A stretch of 64,000 bases of DNA from Calcarisporiella thermophila CBS 279.70 (lineage: Eukaryota; Calcarisporiellomycota). The position numbers and the translations under genes were made by a program. Below are positions 34,479-48,693 of this stretch, piece by piece. The stretch lies in assembly GCF_041956535.1 (NCBI RefSeq), contig NW_027192222.1, forward strand, positions 84,426-148,425, in the 5' to 3' direction. Numbering within the stretch: position 1 is the first letter of the stretch; each line of letters starts with the position of its first letter. The notes under the pieces were generated by a model. It worked only from the letters and a program-made list of their open reading frames with translations, had not been told where the DNA came from and searched no databases.

Positions 34479-36897
34479 GAAGATTAAGCTGTCCTACTTA
34501 CCTCTTTTATAATCGAGCGCCCTTTACAAAATTTTTCCGGAATGAAAACGAGATATTCGCATGTGTCCAAGTAATGTAAAACGTTCGAAACGATTTTTAC
34601 GATTTCTAATTCATAGTAGCTTTTCTACAAGTACTATTAAATGCGCGATGTTATCGACGAGCCATCTAAAAACAATAGTAAACCTTACTTTCTGTGTAGG
34701 AATATATATAGAAATTGCCTTATTGATTCGATGGCGATATAATATTATTTGAAATTCACTACAATTTTTCAAGGCAAATACATGGTCTAGATTTTGTTCA
34801 CCTCAAAGGTTGCATTTACCTAGAGTAGCATTCCGACGTGTTTTTCCATGAACGATTTGATGTCAATACTAGCATCATCATAAAATCCACCTAATTATAT
34901 TTAATATAGTAATATAAACTAATATATATTTTTATTTTTCTTGGAATAGAATGAAATATGTTTGTGTCAAGGCAGTAATTGTAAATCTTTTGAATTCCAT
35001 TTAGGCTTGGCTATTTTTTTATGAAAGAGATCTTGCTCTAAGGTTTCTTATTTAATCTCGGAACTCGATGGTCTCTTGAGAGTTTACAAGAGGAAGCCAT
35101 TCATTTGGAGCATTTTTAATATGAAAGAACTTAAAATCTCGGCATCGGAATGACCGGAAACAATACTACCAGTGTTATAAGCAATTTGGAAATGGGTTCT
35201 CCAAGCCAACTGAATTTGGTTGCAAATGCTGTTTGTGACGTCATTCTCAAGCAATTTTCATTTTCACCTACATCACGAAATTCTCTACTACATCAATACT
35301 GTACGGGGGATCAGAGGGCTTCTCGACTGGATTATTTTGATAATTTTTCGCTATAACCACTATAATCCTAATAAAGCCAGATCTCATTCTGATAAAAATA
35401 ATTCACTCAATTTCGACACGCAATAAAGCTATACTGTCAGCTTAGATATATGTACTTGCGCCTTATCTGCTCTAAATCAATACATTTCAATGAAAAAGGA
35501 CAAGGAAGCGATATTGCATAATACGTAGTAGGATATAGCAGGAGGTCGCAAATAGACGCCAGCTGCAAACGGAAATTGACTTCATATCCATATTTGGCAT
35601 CCCAAAGAATTTGCCGTAGAAATCACAGATTCAAAGTAACGCTAAATTATTTTCTGGAGTTTGCCCAGGTCTCAAAAAAATTATTCAGGTGATTTTTGAT
35701 CGGTAGGTTTCGACAGCCAACACCACGAAGATCCGTTCGGGAAATATCCGATTAGAGCAGAGCGCTATACGCCTTGTAAACCTCAGAGGCGATGATGGTA
35801 AAGCATCGTATTTTGAAGCCTGACAAAGATATTGGTATGGAATTCAAAGCACTAGGCCAAAGAGACTTAGCAGCAATATGGTTCTTGTGGTTTTCTTTCT
35901 TCCTCAGAAGCCAAGTTACCCGTCAACTTGAAAAAGGATATCGAAACGAACAGGGGTGAATAAAATTGGAAAGGGAAAAATTCGATTCACGGGAAAAAAA
36001 ATGTACATACAAATTAGGCCTATAAGACTGCTCGTTCTAGCGCCAGTTTCTATACTGGCGTCGGGCGAGGCTACGGAATAAGTCGCCTGGATAACTTGCA
36101 ATGCTGTGCCAAGTCTATACCCTGACAGTATATAAACAGTGAAACCACTTTTTCGGGCAAAGGAGCAACACTTGAAATTTGGCTCGAAAAGGTTCTTTCA
36201 TCCGGTGAATCCAGGTCTGAGCTTGGCCTATTTTTTGTGCGACGCGAAAATGACGCGTAAGCAACTAAACATAAGTGAGCAGTTATCTAAATGCAGTGCA
36301 TCATCGCGGAAAAAAACTAGTGAGGACGTGAGGAGGAAGGATTGTATAGAGGTCGGGTTTTCGCTTAAAGGACGAGTTCGTCCTCTTCATTGTGGTTGAG
36401 AGTTGTGCTATCAACTTAATTGCCTTATTTTTCATATCGAACCCTCCTGTGAAGGCACACCTTCAGCGAAATCAGATTACCGATCCACTTCCGACAGAGA
36501 AAAATGCGCCGTCTTTTTAAAGTCCCCTGGTAGAATATTTACACTCGAGCTGAATCTCGGATCTGCTCGCACAGATTCTCTTGCGCCCTGCTCAGACACG
36601 GTCCGATAACCTATCCTATGTCTCTACTCTACATGTCTAGTCGATGAATACGCAGTTTGTTAGATAAACTTATCAATATTTAAATGAGCTCGTCCCGTAT
36701 TTTTTTCTTTAGAAATTACAATCTTTTTGCCAATATCGCAATTTTTGTGTCGGAACTCTCCATCACACTAAGGTAAAGAGTGTTAAGATAATTTCTGGAT
36801 AGAGCTACTGAGTGCCCTAACCTACATATCCGCACACATGCGCTGTATCTAGTCCAGAATTTAATTGCAGTCAGCTTTTCGATTTACACCGGTGATC
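34479..36897. other. Gene-poor region (2.4 kb)
   Basis: The first 0.74 kb is NLR 3' flank (duplicated). The rest (35221-36897) has several short openings (35916-36101 minus; 36139-36399 and 36403-36609 plus) with no recognisable protein features. A perfect 7-bp stem hairpin lies at 36041-36060 (CGCCAGT, 6-nt loop, ACTGGCG). I cannot support a gene here. Confidence 0.45.
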
Positions 36898-37137
36898 ATG
36901 AAAATTTCACGCTATATTTTGGCTCTGGGATGTACTCTATCCCTTGCTAGTGGTATCATGGCACAGTGGACCTCTACCTGCAGAACAATCACAACCAACA
37001 CATATATTAGTACCTGCCCTACTCCATCCACTCTAATTGCGACCATTTGCACGCGCACGTCCACCATTATACAAACCTGGACAAATGGTGCACAAGTGAT
37101 CTACACTCCGGGAGGATGCACGCCAACCCTTAAGTGA
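36898..37137 (+). CDS. Small secreted cysteine-containing protein (hypothetical)
   Basis: A 79-residue reading frame beginning MKISRYILALGCTLSLASGI, a good signal peptide with predicted cleavage after about residue 23 (IMAQW). The mature part is about 55 residues, very Thr-rich (TITTNTYIST, TRTSTIIQTWT), with four cysteines, and ends with GGCTPTLK. Thr-rich short secreted proteins may be O-mannosylated wall or effector-like proteins; function is unknown. An upstream in-frame ATG at 36865 would spoil the signal peptide, so I chose 36898. It is a single exon in a gene-poor stretch near the NLR locus. No family is recognised. Confidence 0.5.
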   Translation: MKISRYILALGCTLSLASGIMAQWTSTCRTITTNTYISTCPTPSTLIATICTRTSTIIQTWTNGAQVIYTPGGCTPTLK

Positions 37138-37939
37138 TATATTTAGACATGTCTGTATTGCTTGCGATGTACTGTATCCCTTGAAATAATGGGAAGCTTT
37201 AGCCCCTCTGCTTTTATAAAGTCCAGTTTTTTTATTTCTGTGTAAACAATTAATATCGAGGTTTGATCCTCTCTCGATATAGCCATCATCTGCTATGACT
37301 ATTCTTTCCAAACCTTGGGTTATCTACAAAAGCTTCTCCGTGGACTAATGTTTAAATGCACTTAAAAATCAAAATTGAACACTACGGCAGTTAATGTAGT
37401 TTTTGAAACTTTACTATGTACCTCAAAACGAACGAATGGTAGATGTTAAGGGTATTTTCTAGCTTGCAATTAACTTCGGCTTATATTGCCCCTTGGAAAT
37501 TGGCTTACTTTTTAGCAAACTTACATTGTTAAAATTCCCATGCTGTCCATTGAGGGTCATCGAAATTTGGTTGTTCAGTTGTTGCTAGACTCCAAGTATA
37601 CAGCGAAATCAAAAGGGAGTGAATAACGGGGGACGGAGGGTCGCTTGTTCCAGGAGCTTGGCTATCTAGTCACGCGACCACTGGTGCGGTTACTTCGCTG
37701 AATCTTATAATGAGATTTATATCGAACCTCTATGTCCGCATTCAATTCCGTCTTATTAACGAATATGGTCGTTTTCCCCAGTTGAACTTGTGATTCGTAA
37801 CTTTTAATTGAAGCCTATGTGACTGTGAATCGCTTCCACTTAGGCATGAATGGGAATTAAATTGCCAAGACTCCTATTTTGCGTTTCTTTTTCTTATATC
37901 CCTTCAACCACTGGTGAGTCTACATTTTGGATATTCGTC
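37138..37939. other. Intergenic region upstream of PRP43
   Basis: About 800 bp. A possible 5' leader intron could lie near GTGAGT at 37913. No separate gene. Confidence 0.4.
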
Positions 37940-40482
<2,543 letters not shown>

Positions 40483-40902
40483 CGGTTGTTGAACATGGAG
40501 TGGCCTAATTGAGTAGCTTCTTTGCTGTGTTGTTTACACAGGTCTATTTCATTTGGTCGGGGATCCTAGCACACAATTTGTTTTTATTGTTCGATTGAAT
40601 ACCGGCGCACATAGGAATTACAGGCATGCAGCCCACGAACCGCGAAAGCCATGCACGTGTGCACTGGTGTCTAGCGTGTTTTTGGTCGGTTTTGGGCCGC
40701 CGTGGGTGGATGCATCTTTATTTTTCGTGGCACCCGTTGATTTCAGGATTATTTAGGAAAACCTTGTTACTGTAAATTACAAGACCCGAAAACTAGGGGA
40801 AACAACAAAATAACCCATTTCAAGCCACAAAAGTTAATATCGGACCGTATTCTTTGGTATTAAAATATTGAGTTTATTCGTTGGGAAGTCGATAAGAACA
40901 CA
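40483..40902. other. Intergenic region
   Basis: 420 bp between two plus-strand genes; no gene seen. Confidence 0.4.
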
Positions 40903-41930
40903 ATGGATGATGCATTATTGGCCAAACTCAATAATGCCCATTTGGACGACAATGACGATATCCGCGACGAATCAGGTTCCGATGTCTCGGATAATGAGCT
41001 AGATGAGGACTCGACCCAGCCCGTGGGCAGTGTCGATGAAGTTAGTTGAATATCCCATATCTCCATTTGTTGCGATGACTGATTGATTATTCTCGCTCGG
41101 TTAATCCAGCCGTTCCCCTTAGACTCTGGGCGCCACAACACCGGCCCGAAAGGCGTGCTTGCCGATCATGCCCAGCATCAGCGCCAGGCTCGGGCCGCCC
41201 GGAAGCAGGCCCTCAACGAGCACAATGCTCGAGCTCTAACTCATGCCCTCACCACCACCACTTACCTCGAGGACGAGGCAGCCGCCAGGCAGGAAAATGG
41301 GGATGACCGAGAGCTTATTATCGAAGGGCTGGATGAGGAGCAGGCAGCCCTCGAGCGGTATCGCAGGAGCCGAATGGAGGAGATGCGAAAGAAGGTGCGG
41401 CGATTTGGAAGTTTGCGCCAAATCCGATCGGATCAGTATGTGGAGTCTGTGGATGCAGAGGATGCCGAGGTCTCGGTGGTGGTGCATATATTCGATAATG
41501 TGGGTACTTCATGACGGTGGATGAAGTCTTGATTATTAACCGCTTCTTGTTTCTCTCGAAACTACAGATGATACCCTCGTGTCGCCTTCTGAATACCTGT
41601 CTGGCCCATCTGGCCCGACGATACTCCGCCGCTAAGTTCCTCTCGATTCTTGCCGACGAAGTTGACTTTGACCCTGTGGGGTTGCCCGCCGTGCTCGGGT
41701 ATCGCGCAGGGAAGTTGGAAGTGAATTTGACCCCGATCACGGACGAGATCGGCGAGGATGGTTTCGATTTGGAGCAAGTGGAAGATGTTCTCCTGAGATT
41801 TGGGGCCATCCGAGAGAGCGATATTGGGGAGCAGAGCCTATACTCTATGCCAAGCACAGGGTCGGGCAGCTATGGCCGAGGTGGTGGGGACATTGACAAG
41901 GAGGAGGACGATGATGATGACGATGTGTAA
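40903..41930 (+). CDS. Phosducin-like protein (PhLP/Plp1-type)
   Basis: Three exons (40903-41040, 41110-41499, 41568-41930) give 296 residues. The N-terminus is acidic (LDDNDDIRDESGSD). Residues about 50-65 have the family's hallmark NTGPKGVLADH. A charged helix follows (RARKQ-like, EEQAALERYRRSRMEEMRKK, FGSLRQI). The rest is a thioredoxin fold (VVVHIFDN, the intron, then CRLLNTCLAHLARRYSAAKF, GLPAVLGYRAGKLEVNL) and an Asp-rich end. These proteins help the CCT chaperonin fold G-protein beta subunits and actin/tubulin. The GPKGV motif and Cys-x8-LA-- region point to the PhLP1 branch. Confidence 0.88.
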
Positions 41931-42199
41931 TTGTACTATCCCTAGCGGTGTTTAATTTTAATAGTAATCCACACTTGCATTTTATTTTTAATCATACAAC
42001 CAAATAATTTGACCACCTATTCAAGATGTTGAGGGATTCAGCCCAGGTGAAATAGTGTGACGAGTATAGAAAAGAGTAAAAGGGAAGAGAGCTGTTTTGA
42101 AAAGGAAAAATCATCGGAATTGAAATACAAATAAAAAGAAAAAAGGGTGTGAGAAAAGAAAAAGGGTCCAGACGGGGGAAGTGTGGCCGTACGACTCTA

Positions 42200-44766
42200 T
42201 CATCGATGGATGCTCTTTCCTTTGATGACCGCAATGATTTCTTCCTGGCTCAGCGTCTCAAACTCGATCAGGGCCTTGGCAAGCCGGTGCAGCTCATCCT
42301 TATGCGACTTGAGGATATTCAGCGCACGCCCCTCCGCATTCTCCACCAGGGCGCGGATCTCGCTCTCGATCACCTCCTTGGTATGGGCACTCAGCTGCCC
42401 CATCTCCTCCTCCGGATAATTCACGGGACCGACCCGATCGCTCATCCCGAACTGCGTCACCATCCGCTTGGCCACCTCAGTCGCCTTCATAATGTCGTTA
42501 TGCGCCCCACTGGTGACCGCGTCCTTTCCAAAGATGAGCTCCTCCGCCACACGGCCGCCCATGCACACGTCGATCATCGCAATGTATTCACGGCGTGTGT
42601 ACGAGTCCTTGTCCATCTCGGGCAGCTGCACCGTCATACCCAGGCTAGACCCGCGGGGCATAATAGTGGCCTTGTGAAGGGGCATCGCCCCGGGCGTGTA
42701 GTAGGCAAGCAGCGCGTGTCCACTCTCGTGGTATGCCGTCAGCCGCTTGCTCTCTTCCGTGATCACGGCGCTCCGCCTTTCCGCTCCCATCAAGATCTTG
42801 TCTTTTGCGTACTCGAGATGGCGCATGCTGACATCGCGCGAGGCCTCGCGTGACGCCTGAATCGCAGCCTGGTTGACCAGATTGGCCAGGTCGGCGCCGG
42901 AAAATCCAGGCGTCCCCCGGGCAATCACGGACACGTCCACATCCCGTGCAAGCTGGACCCCACGCATGTGGTGCTCCAGAATCTGCATGCGGCCCCGCAC
43001 ATCGGGTAGCGGCACGGCAACGTGGCGATCAAAACGACCGGGACGTACGAGCGCCTTGTCCAATAGCTCCGGGAAGTTGGTTGCGGCGATGAAAACTACG
43101 CCTTCGGTTTGGGAGAAGCCGTCAAGATCCACAAGAAGCTGGTTGAGGGTCTGCTTCATATAGCTCTGGTCCTTGGGGTTGCGCTTGGATCCGATGGCGT
43201 CCAACTCGTCGATAAACACGATGCTAGGCGCTTTGCGCCGCGCGGCCGCAAAGAGCTCGCGCACTCGACGCGCCCCGACACCCACGTACATCTCATCGAA
43301 TTCAGACCCTGACATGAAAAAGAAGGGTACGCCAGCCTCGCCTGCAACCGCTCTCGCCAAGAGGGTCTTCCCGGTACCCGGCGGCCCCGTCAGAAGCACC
43401 CCCTTTGGCAGCTTGCCACCTAATTCCGTGAACTTGCTTGGGTCCTTCAGAAACTCGACCAGCTCCTCCAGTTCTTGTTTCGCCTCATCCACCCCGTGCA
43501 CGTCAGAAAACTTCACGGCCTGTTGCGATGAGGGCTCGTATTCTGTCTGCGTCCCGCTGGCCTTCAACAAACCCGAGTTCTCGAGCGCAATCGAAAGGAA
43601 GGTAAGGATACAGAAGGCATATGTAAAGGTGATGCCTATCCATCGGAGAGCCCGCCAGAACATATATCCTTTTGCTTCAGCGACCACAACGTAGATAGGG
43701 TTCTCTTTGCCTCCCGTGCCGGTGCGAGCGCTCTCTGCTACTAGGCGGCCGATTCCATTGGCAACCGAGTCAACCGAGGCGGCATTCTGCATATTCTGTA
43801 GTCGTAAACTGCCCATAACCTTATCATAGATTTTGTTTGTCTGGTTTGTCTGAGCGAGGGCAGAGATATAGCATTTTAGGCATTCCTCATCCTGAGCATA
43901 GACGCCCTTTTCAATGCGGTGGATCACGGCTGAGGGGTTGTTGGATTTTAAGAGTTCCTGCCAAAGTGAAGGACAGGTGCATTAGCTCTACCGGTCCGAA
44001 TAGGTAGTATCATTATTTCGAAGGTTTACCCTGTAGAACTCGGCCTGTTTTCGTGCATCTTTCGGGCTAGCATTAGCCTCTACCTCAAGCTTACTCAATC
44101 TCCGAACGTCAACGAAACGAAATGGATTATTGTAGGAGACAAAGCGTTTCGAATCGGGACGGAGAGGAAATACTAAAATCAAGGGAAATAAAAAACTAAG
44201 TAATTGCGAACGGGAATTATTAGCTTGAATACACGTTATTACCTTTGCGGCAAAATTTTCTTAGTGGAGTTATGGATGTTCTAGTAAATGGGTATGTTGT
44301 GGTTATTCCCCGTAAAGATCCTAGGTCAAAGCGAAACACGTAAGTGGGACAGAAAGCTTCTAAACTCAAAAGAGTCGTACCATCTAGCAACAATTCTCGC
44401 GAGCTAAATGCTACGTGTGGTTCCTGCCTTAGGATCTTGGTGGCATCGCAAAGGGCCATTTTAGCAATGGACCGGATCTCGTGCTTTCGGAGGCAGCTTG
44501 GGATATCCATGGACTAGGTGAGGCAGAGTTAGAAATCCATGATCTCTCCCAGAGAGCAGAAAGACAAGCATCTTACTGATAATGTTTTCCTCACTACGCC
44601 CGCAGCCTTGGGTGGAGGTCTTGCAAACGAGTGCAAGAATTGGGCAGTGTCTGCTACCACTGATTGCAGCTAGAAATGGGGAATGGGTTAATGATAGGCG
44701 TAGGGAGAGATGGCCAAAAAACCAGTTGATCAGCTAAAATACCTGTTGAGGAAGCTGGGCGAACAT
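42200..44766 (-). CDS. YME1: i-AAA protease Yme1, mitochondrial
   Basis: Five exons (44766-44743, 44669-44577, 44513-44243, 44172-44030, 43957-42200) give 762 residues. It forms the inner-membrane hexamer facing the intermembrane space. Order: leader and poorly conserved N-region, [31 protein letters not shown] (family N-domain), one membrane segment ([19 protein letters not shown]), then [18 protein letters not shown], Walker [10 protein letters not shown], pore loop [12 protein letters not shown], Walker [32 protein letters not shown] and the zinc site [11 protein letters not shown]. The third metal ligand lies in the later Asp-containing segment. The first two exons (8 and 31 codons) come from splice phase and are less certain. 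It shares a 167-bp bidirectional promoter with the next gene. Confidence 0.94.
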
Positions 44767-44854
44767 GATCTTAAGTTATTAAGGGGCCAAGGCAGAGTAG
44801 GACTTGGAGGGGAGAGAGGACTTGGAATATTGGTGAGGTTGAAAACACTGATAA

Positions 44855-44860
44855 CACGTG
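44855..44860. promoter_or_regulatory. E-box CACGTG in YME1/unknown bidirectional promoter
   Basis: A CACGTG palindrome lies in the 167 bp between divergent start codons (44766 and 44934). In fungi this is bound by Cbf1/bHLH factors. The match is only six bases, but its place in a short shared promoter makes it plausible. Confidence 0.35.
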
Positions 44861-44933
44861 ATCTATAACCTAACCTAACTTTAAATGAAAGCAAGAAAAT
44901 AATTTGGTGGAAGCGAGATCGTTATACGTTAAA

Positions 44934-45571
44934 ATGTCAGACGAAGATCCCTACTACTGTCTCAAGTTCCCACAGGAGATATCGCAATCGCCAGACACCA
45001 CCAACGTCATACATTACACTTCAACCTATCCGTTTGCATTACCAACAGGCAATCTTTCAATTTTCTAGTCGAATTTTGCTCGATCTAATAATTGCCGTTT
45101 TATTGAACAGGAACCGAGATCGCGATTCAGAATGGACCCAATCTCGGCAAATACACATTACGAAGGGTAGCCGTAGTTGATCAGGTGATAGCTCCTTCAG
45201 TCTTGGTTGCAGTATTCTAAGTTAAAACCTATTTTTTCATAACATTGCATAACAGGCTCAACCCCTTTCTTCCTCAACCTCAACTACCACCTCTTCAAGC
45301 TATGACCCCCTCGTGTCCTCGCCTTCTTTCCGCAGTTCCTCGCACTTTTTCTCTACCCATGGTGGATCTTTCATCAATCCCCAAGCTTTGAAGCCGCCGT
45401 CACGATCCCCTGCCTCGAGGTATGATAAGCCAGTGACAATACGGTGAGTCTATATTTTTGTATTGAAGGAGAAAGAGTACTATAATCATGGGTGTATTTA
45501 CGCGTGTTGTATTAAGGGAGGATCCTTCGCTTATTTCCATGTTTGATCGAGAAAAGCGTAGTGTATTCTGA
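44934..45571 (+). CDS. Unknown 143-residue protein, four exons
   Basis: Exons 44934-45048, 45111-45184, 45256-45443 and 45517-45571 join in phase. The protein starts MSDEDPYYCLKFPQEI, has a compact middle (IAIQNGPNLGKYTLRRVAVV), a Ser/Thr-rich linker (QPLSSSTSTTTSSS) and ends KPVTIREDPSLISMFDREKR then SVF. The ends look conserved-protein-like and the centre disordered. I do not recognise the family. Intron 1 would need a GC donor (ACAG-GCAATC) since no GT donor in phase is near; introns 2 and 3 have GTGATA and GTGAGT. It is expressed divergently from YME1. No exon exceeds 63 codons, so it is easily overlooked. Confidence 0.6.
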
Positions 45572-46320
45572 GCTCGAGGATGGTTTTGGAGCATATTACT
45601 TGGTAATAATAAAATCAGTAATTTAAGTTGAAAAGTTTTGCGCGCAAAGTCTCATAGGTTGGCGTGTATGGAGACCCACTATCTATGCACATCAGTATTA
45701 TTGAAGAGGCACATGAATAGGTCATATTTTAGCAAAGCCCTCGATTTTATTTTGTGAATTCAAAAATATCAATGCCATTTTATCTCTGATGTCTGATAAA
45801 ATTAAACGGAAGTTTAATGATACTACAACGGTTTGTCACTAAGCATGGAGAAGCTTGGTGCGAGGCTAAATGGTTGATTGAGTCAATATTGTGAGCTTGC
45901 TTTGGGTACCTGTCAATTTTATTCCTGACCAAACTTCGCCCTCTTTGACCTCGAGTCCCATCCACAATATGGCTTAGCCTCTATGTCATATGGCACTCGG
46001 AATGCGGTGCAGCAGAGTTAACCCAACAATTTTAGTGTATTATAGAACCTAGGAAAAACTATATATACTAGGCCTGCCGAAACAAGAATAACCCACTTTT
46101 TCTTTCGCTCCTAGAGGGATTTTTATTTGTAGAGCGGACTATCTACCCCCAGAATGCTTCTATCCGTGTTTCAGAATTCATCGATATTTGTTAGGAACCT
46201 TGCATCATAGCCTATTTGAAGTGGAACCAGTGGCAACTTGCTTTAATTGCCAGTCACAGTATAATAAAAATTTTAAGAGTGGGGTAGAATAGACCCATTC
46301 TCGTCGACATCTTGAGCACC
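45572..46320. other. Intergenic region
   Basis: About 750 bp, AT-rich, between two plus-strand genes; no gene seen. Confidence 0.4.
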
Positions 46321-48258
46321 ATGCAAAAACGACATGTAGTCACCGTGTTCCTCATTCGTGACGAAGAAGATTCCACCCCATCTCCTGAATTTTCCCCTCT
46401 TCGTCGTCACTCGAGTTTTAGTATCCACGGGCGCCGATCGAGCCTTCCCGCAAAGCAAGGTTCGCGTGTTTTACTCATTAAACGTGGTGAGCAGGCGCGA
46501 ACATATCGGTAAGCAGCTTGTATCTGTTTTGTTTTATTTTTAAGCCCTGCTCTGTTCCATAAATAATTCGTAAACCGACAAAATACGACACGGACTCTCA
46601 TTTTATTTCTTTCTTTGTTGAATCTTATGTAATTATGTAGAGATCATTGGGCCGGCATTTCAGGATTACTTGATCCAGCCGATCCCACTCCTCTTCACCG
46701 AGCATATGCCGAACTACAGAAAGCAACCTCTCTAGCATCAAGGGAGGTGGCCCTAATTCGTACCGCGCTCCCACTCATCTATTCCGCTCCTTCACTCCAG
46801 ACTGAATGGCATGTACATCCTTTTTTATTTAAACTTCACGTAAGGAGCGAGCATGTAAAGATTGAATTGGAGAATGAGGGAGTTAAATGGGTGAGAGTGG
46901 ATGAGGTGAATGAGATTGCTGGAGGAAAAGAGACTGAAGGGATGCAAATGGTGCCATACTTAAGAGAGGCATTTCATAGGGTAATCATTACTCGTTTTCG
47001 AAGCCATTTCACTTTTATAAGAATACGGCTCAACCCTTGACCGTATAAATATTCTTAGGTCTACTTACCGGAACCAGTGCACCAAGCTCTCCTCGAAATG
47101 CACCTCGATCGCTCCTCAGGGGCTCAACAGCTTGCTCATCAAGCGATCTGCGTCCTCCGAGAGTTGGCCAGATCACACCGCCTCCAGAAATGCGTTGCCG
47201 ATACGAGGGAATTATGGCTAGCCTATGTGAATATAGGGTGGCATCTCTCTCAGATCCGTCCAACGATGCGAGCTGGAATCGTGAACGAAGTGGCCCGAGT
47301 TTTACTGAGTTGCAAGCCAGCGGAAGGATGGACGCTTGAAAAGGTTGAAAATCAAGTAGAACAAGCAGTAACTGAAATAGAGAATGAGCGACCCCTCTTA
47401 GAAGAACGCATCCGGCTTGGGGTGGTCGAGGCGCTGGGCATTGGCGCGGGAGAGCGGGAGAGTGTCACTCCCGAAGATGAAAATGAGCCTGATTCGGATG
47501 AAGAGAGTGAGGAGGATGGTCGGCCCTCGCGGGAAAATCAAAGTCGTATCCACGTTCTCACCATGTCATATAGCTCCTCCATCGCCTTGGCTCTAGAACA
47601 CGTGATAGACATTTTGCCGCCCAACCTGCAGCTTATGATCAGTGTTGCGGAGGCACGCCCATTGTGCGAGGGAGGCGCACTTGTGAAGCGGCTGGCAGCC
47701 CGTATTAGGGGAAAGAGAAATGTGAAGATTGCCCTGATCACCGATGCGGCGGTGGGTTATTTTATGCAAGGCGTAACCCATATTTTATGTAAGTGAGTTT
47801 TTTCGGGATTACCGAAGGCATGGGTGAGTCTAATCCTCATCTCCTACTTCCCCTACGCGGATATACTAGTCGGGGCAGACCGAATATTTCCCGACGGCTC
47901 TGTCCGGAACAAGATCGGATCTTTTATGCTCGCCCTTTTCGCACGGTACTTCCACCGCAAGATTTTTTGCATCTCTACCTCCGATAAGATTGGCGAAGAC
48001 GATGAGGCTGAGGAGGAGAATGATGTCGAGGAGGTGACCAAAGTGTTTGGCCAGGACCCATTCTGGCAACAAAGGGACGGCGGCCTGGACGGAGAGCAGG
48101 TGAGGGTGCGCAACGTGTACTTTGAGAAGGTTCCGGCCGAGCTTGTGAGCGGGTATGTGATGGACTGCTCTGAGAAACCTGGGGTGGTTGGGCGCGACGA
48201 GGTAGAAAAGGCATGGCAAGAGAAGAGACATGCAGGGCGAGTCTTCGAAGAGTTGTGA
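46321..48258 (+). CDS. Nudix-domain / eIF2B-like (IF-2B) fusion protein
   Basis: Four exons (46321-46508, 46641-46980, 47059-47788, 47870-48258) give 548 residues. Residues 1-175 have a Nudix fold pattern: VVTVFLIRDEE, SRVLLIKRGEQARTYRDHWA, GISGLLDPADPTPLHRAYAE, then strands ending KWVRVDEVNEI. Residues 190-548 are an IF-2B domain like eIF2B-alpha or ribose-1,5-bisphosphate isomerase: VGVVEAL, HVLTMSYSSSIALALEHVID, VAEARPLCEGGALVKRLAAR, KIALITDAAVGYFMQGVTHI, FGADRIFPDGSVRNKIGSFM. An acidic linker (ENEPDSDEESEEDG) sits within. The Nudix box lacks its metal-binding glutamates (AELQKATSL where REUxEExGU is expected), so this half is probably not catalytic. Such fusions exist in fungi, to my recollection; the reaction is not settled. 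Confidence 0.82.
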
Positions 48259-48693
48259 GGGTGGGAGTTCGGTGCAAATAAGAAGCAGTTTATTGGTACA
48301 GAATAAAAACAGCTAGATTCCACAAAGTTTAAATACTATAAAGTGATATATAGAATGTGTCTCGGGCAGAAGATAACAAAACACAGATATATGAACAACG
48401 ATTGATGGATATATTATTAGAAAACCAACCGTGGGGGTGGGGTCCTTCACCGGGAAAATAAGAGGAGGTGAAGCTGAATATGGATAAGCGGGCTGCATTG
48501 AAGCGGAGGGCAGCCGGTATGACTAGTACAATAAATAATTACAATCGGGTGCAATGTGTATGGCGATGATAAGGGTGGAGGGGGTATAGCTTCCTATATA
48601 AATCAAAACAAGAAAGGCCACGCGTCAAGGAGGTTGGCTCGGGAATGACAGGGTGGAGAGCGAGGAAGAAGGCTGCATCATCGAGAATAGGCA
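48259..48693. other. Convergent intergenic region
   Basis: 435 bp between a plus-strand and a minus-strand gene end; no gene seen. Confidence 0.4.

Larger units (their letters stand above)
30824..35220. repeat. Tandem segmental duplication, unit 2
   Basis: The second unit starts with a THG1 fragment (30830-31055), lacks the DNA matching 26162-26603 (THG1 exon 1 and start codon), then aligns through the NLR promoter, NLR gene and 3' flank to about 35220. Confidence 0.75.

Noticed and set aside
36041-36060. Perfect 7-bp stem hairpin as a terminator or small RNA
   Set aside because: Stem is short, has no T-tract or other RNA signal, and hairpins of this size are expected by chance in 64 kb.
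36139-36609. Two plus-strand frames as genes
   Set aside because: Low-complexity or motif-free translations, no splice context, and located in a gene-poor stretch.
42149-42853. Plus-strand 234-codon frame over YME1
   Set aside because: Mirror of the AAA/protease exon; its composition is that of an antisense shadow.
44860-44880. CCTAACCTAAC string as telomere-like repeat
   Set aside because: Only two units; similar strings (e.g. near 19410) occur elsewhere; it is more likely chance or a promoter T/C-rich element.
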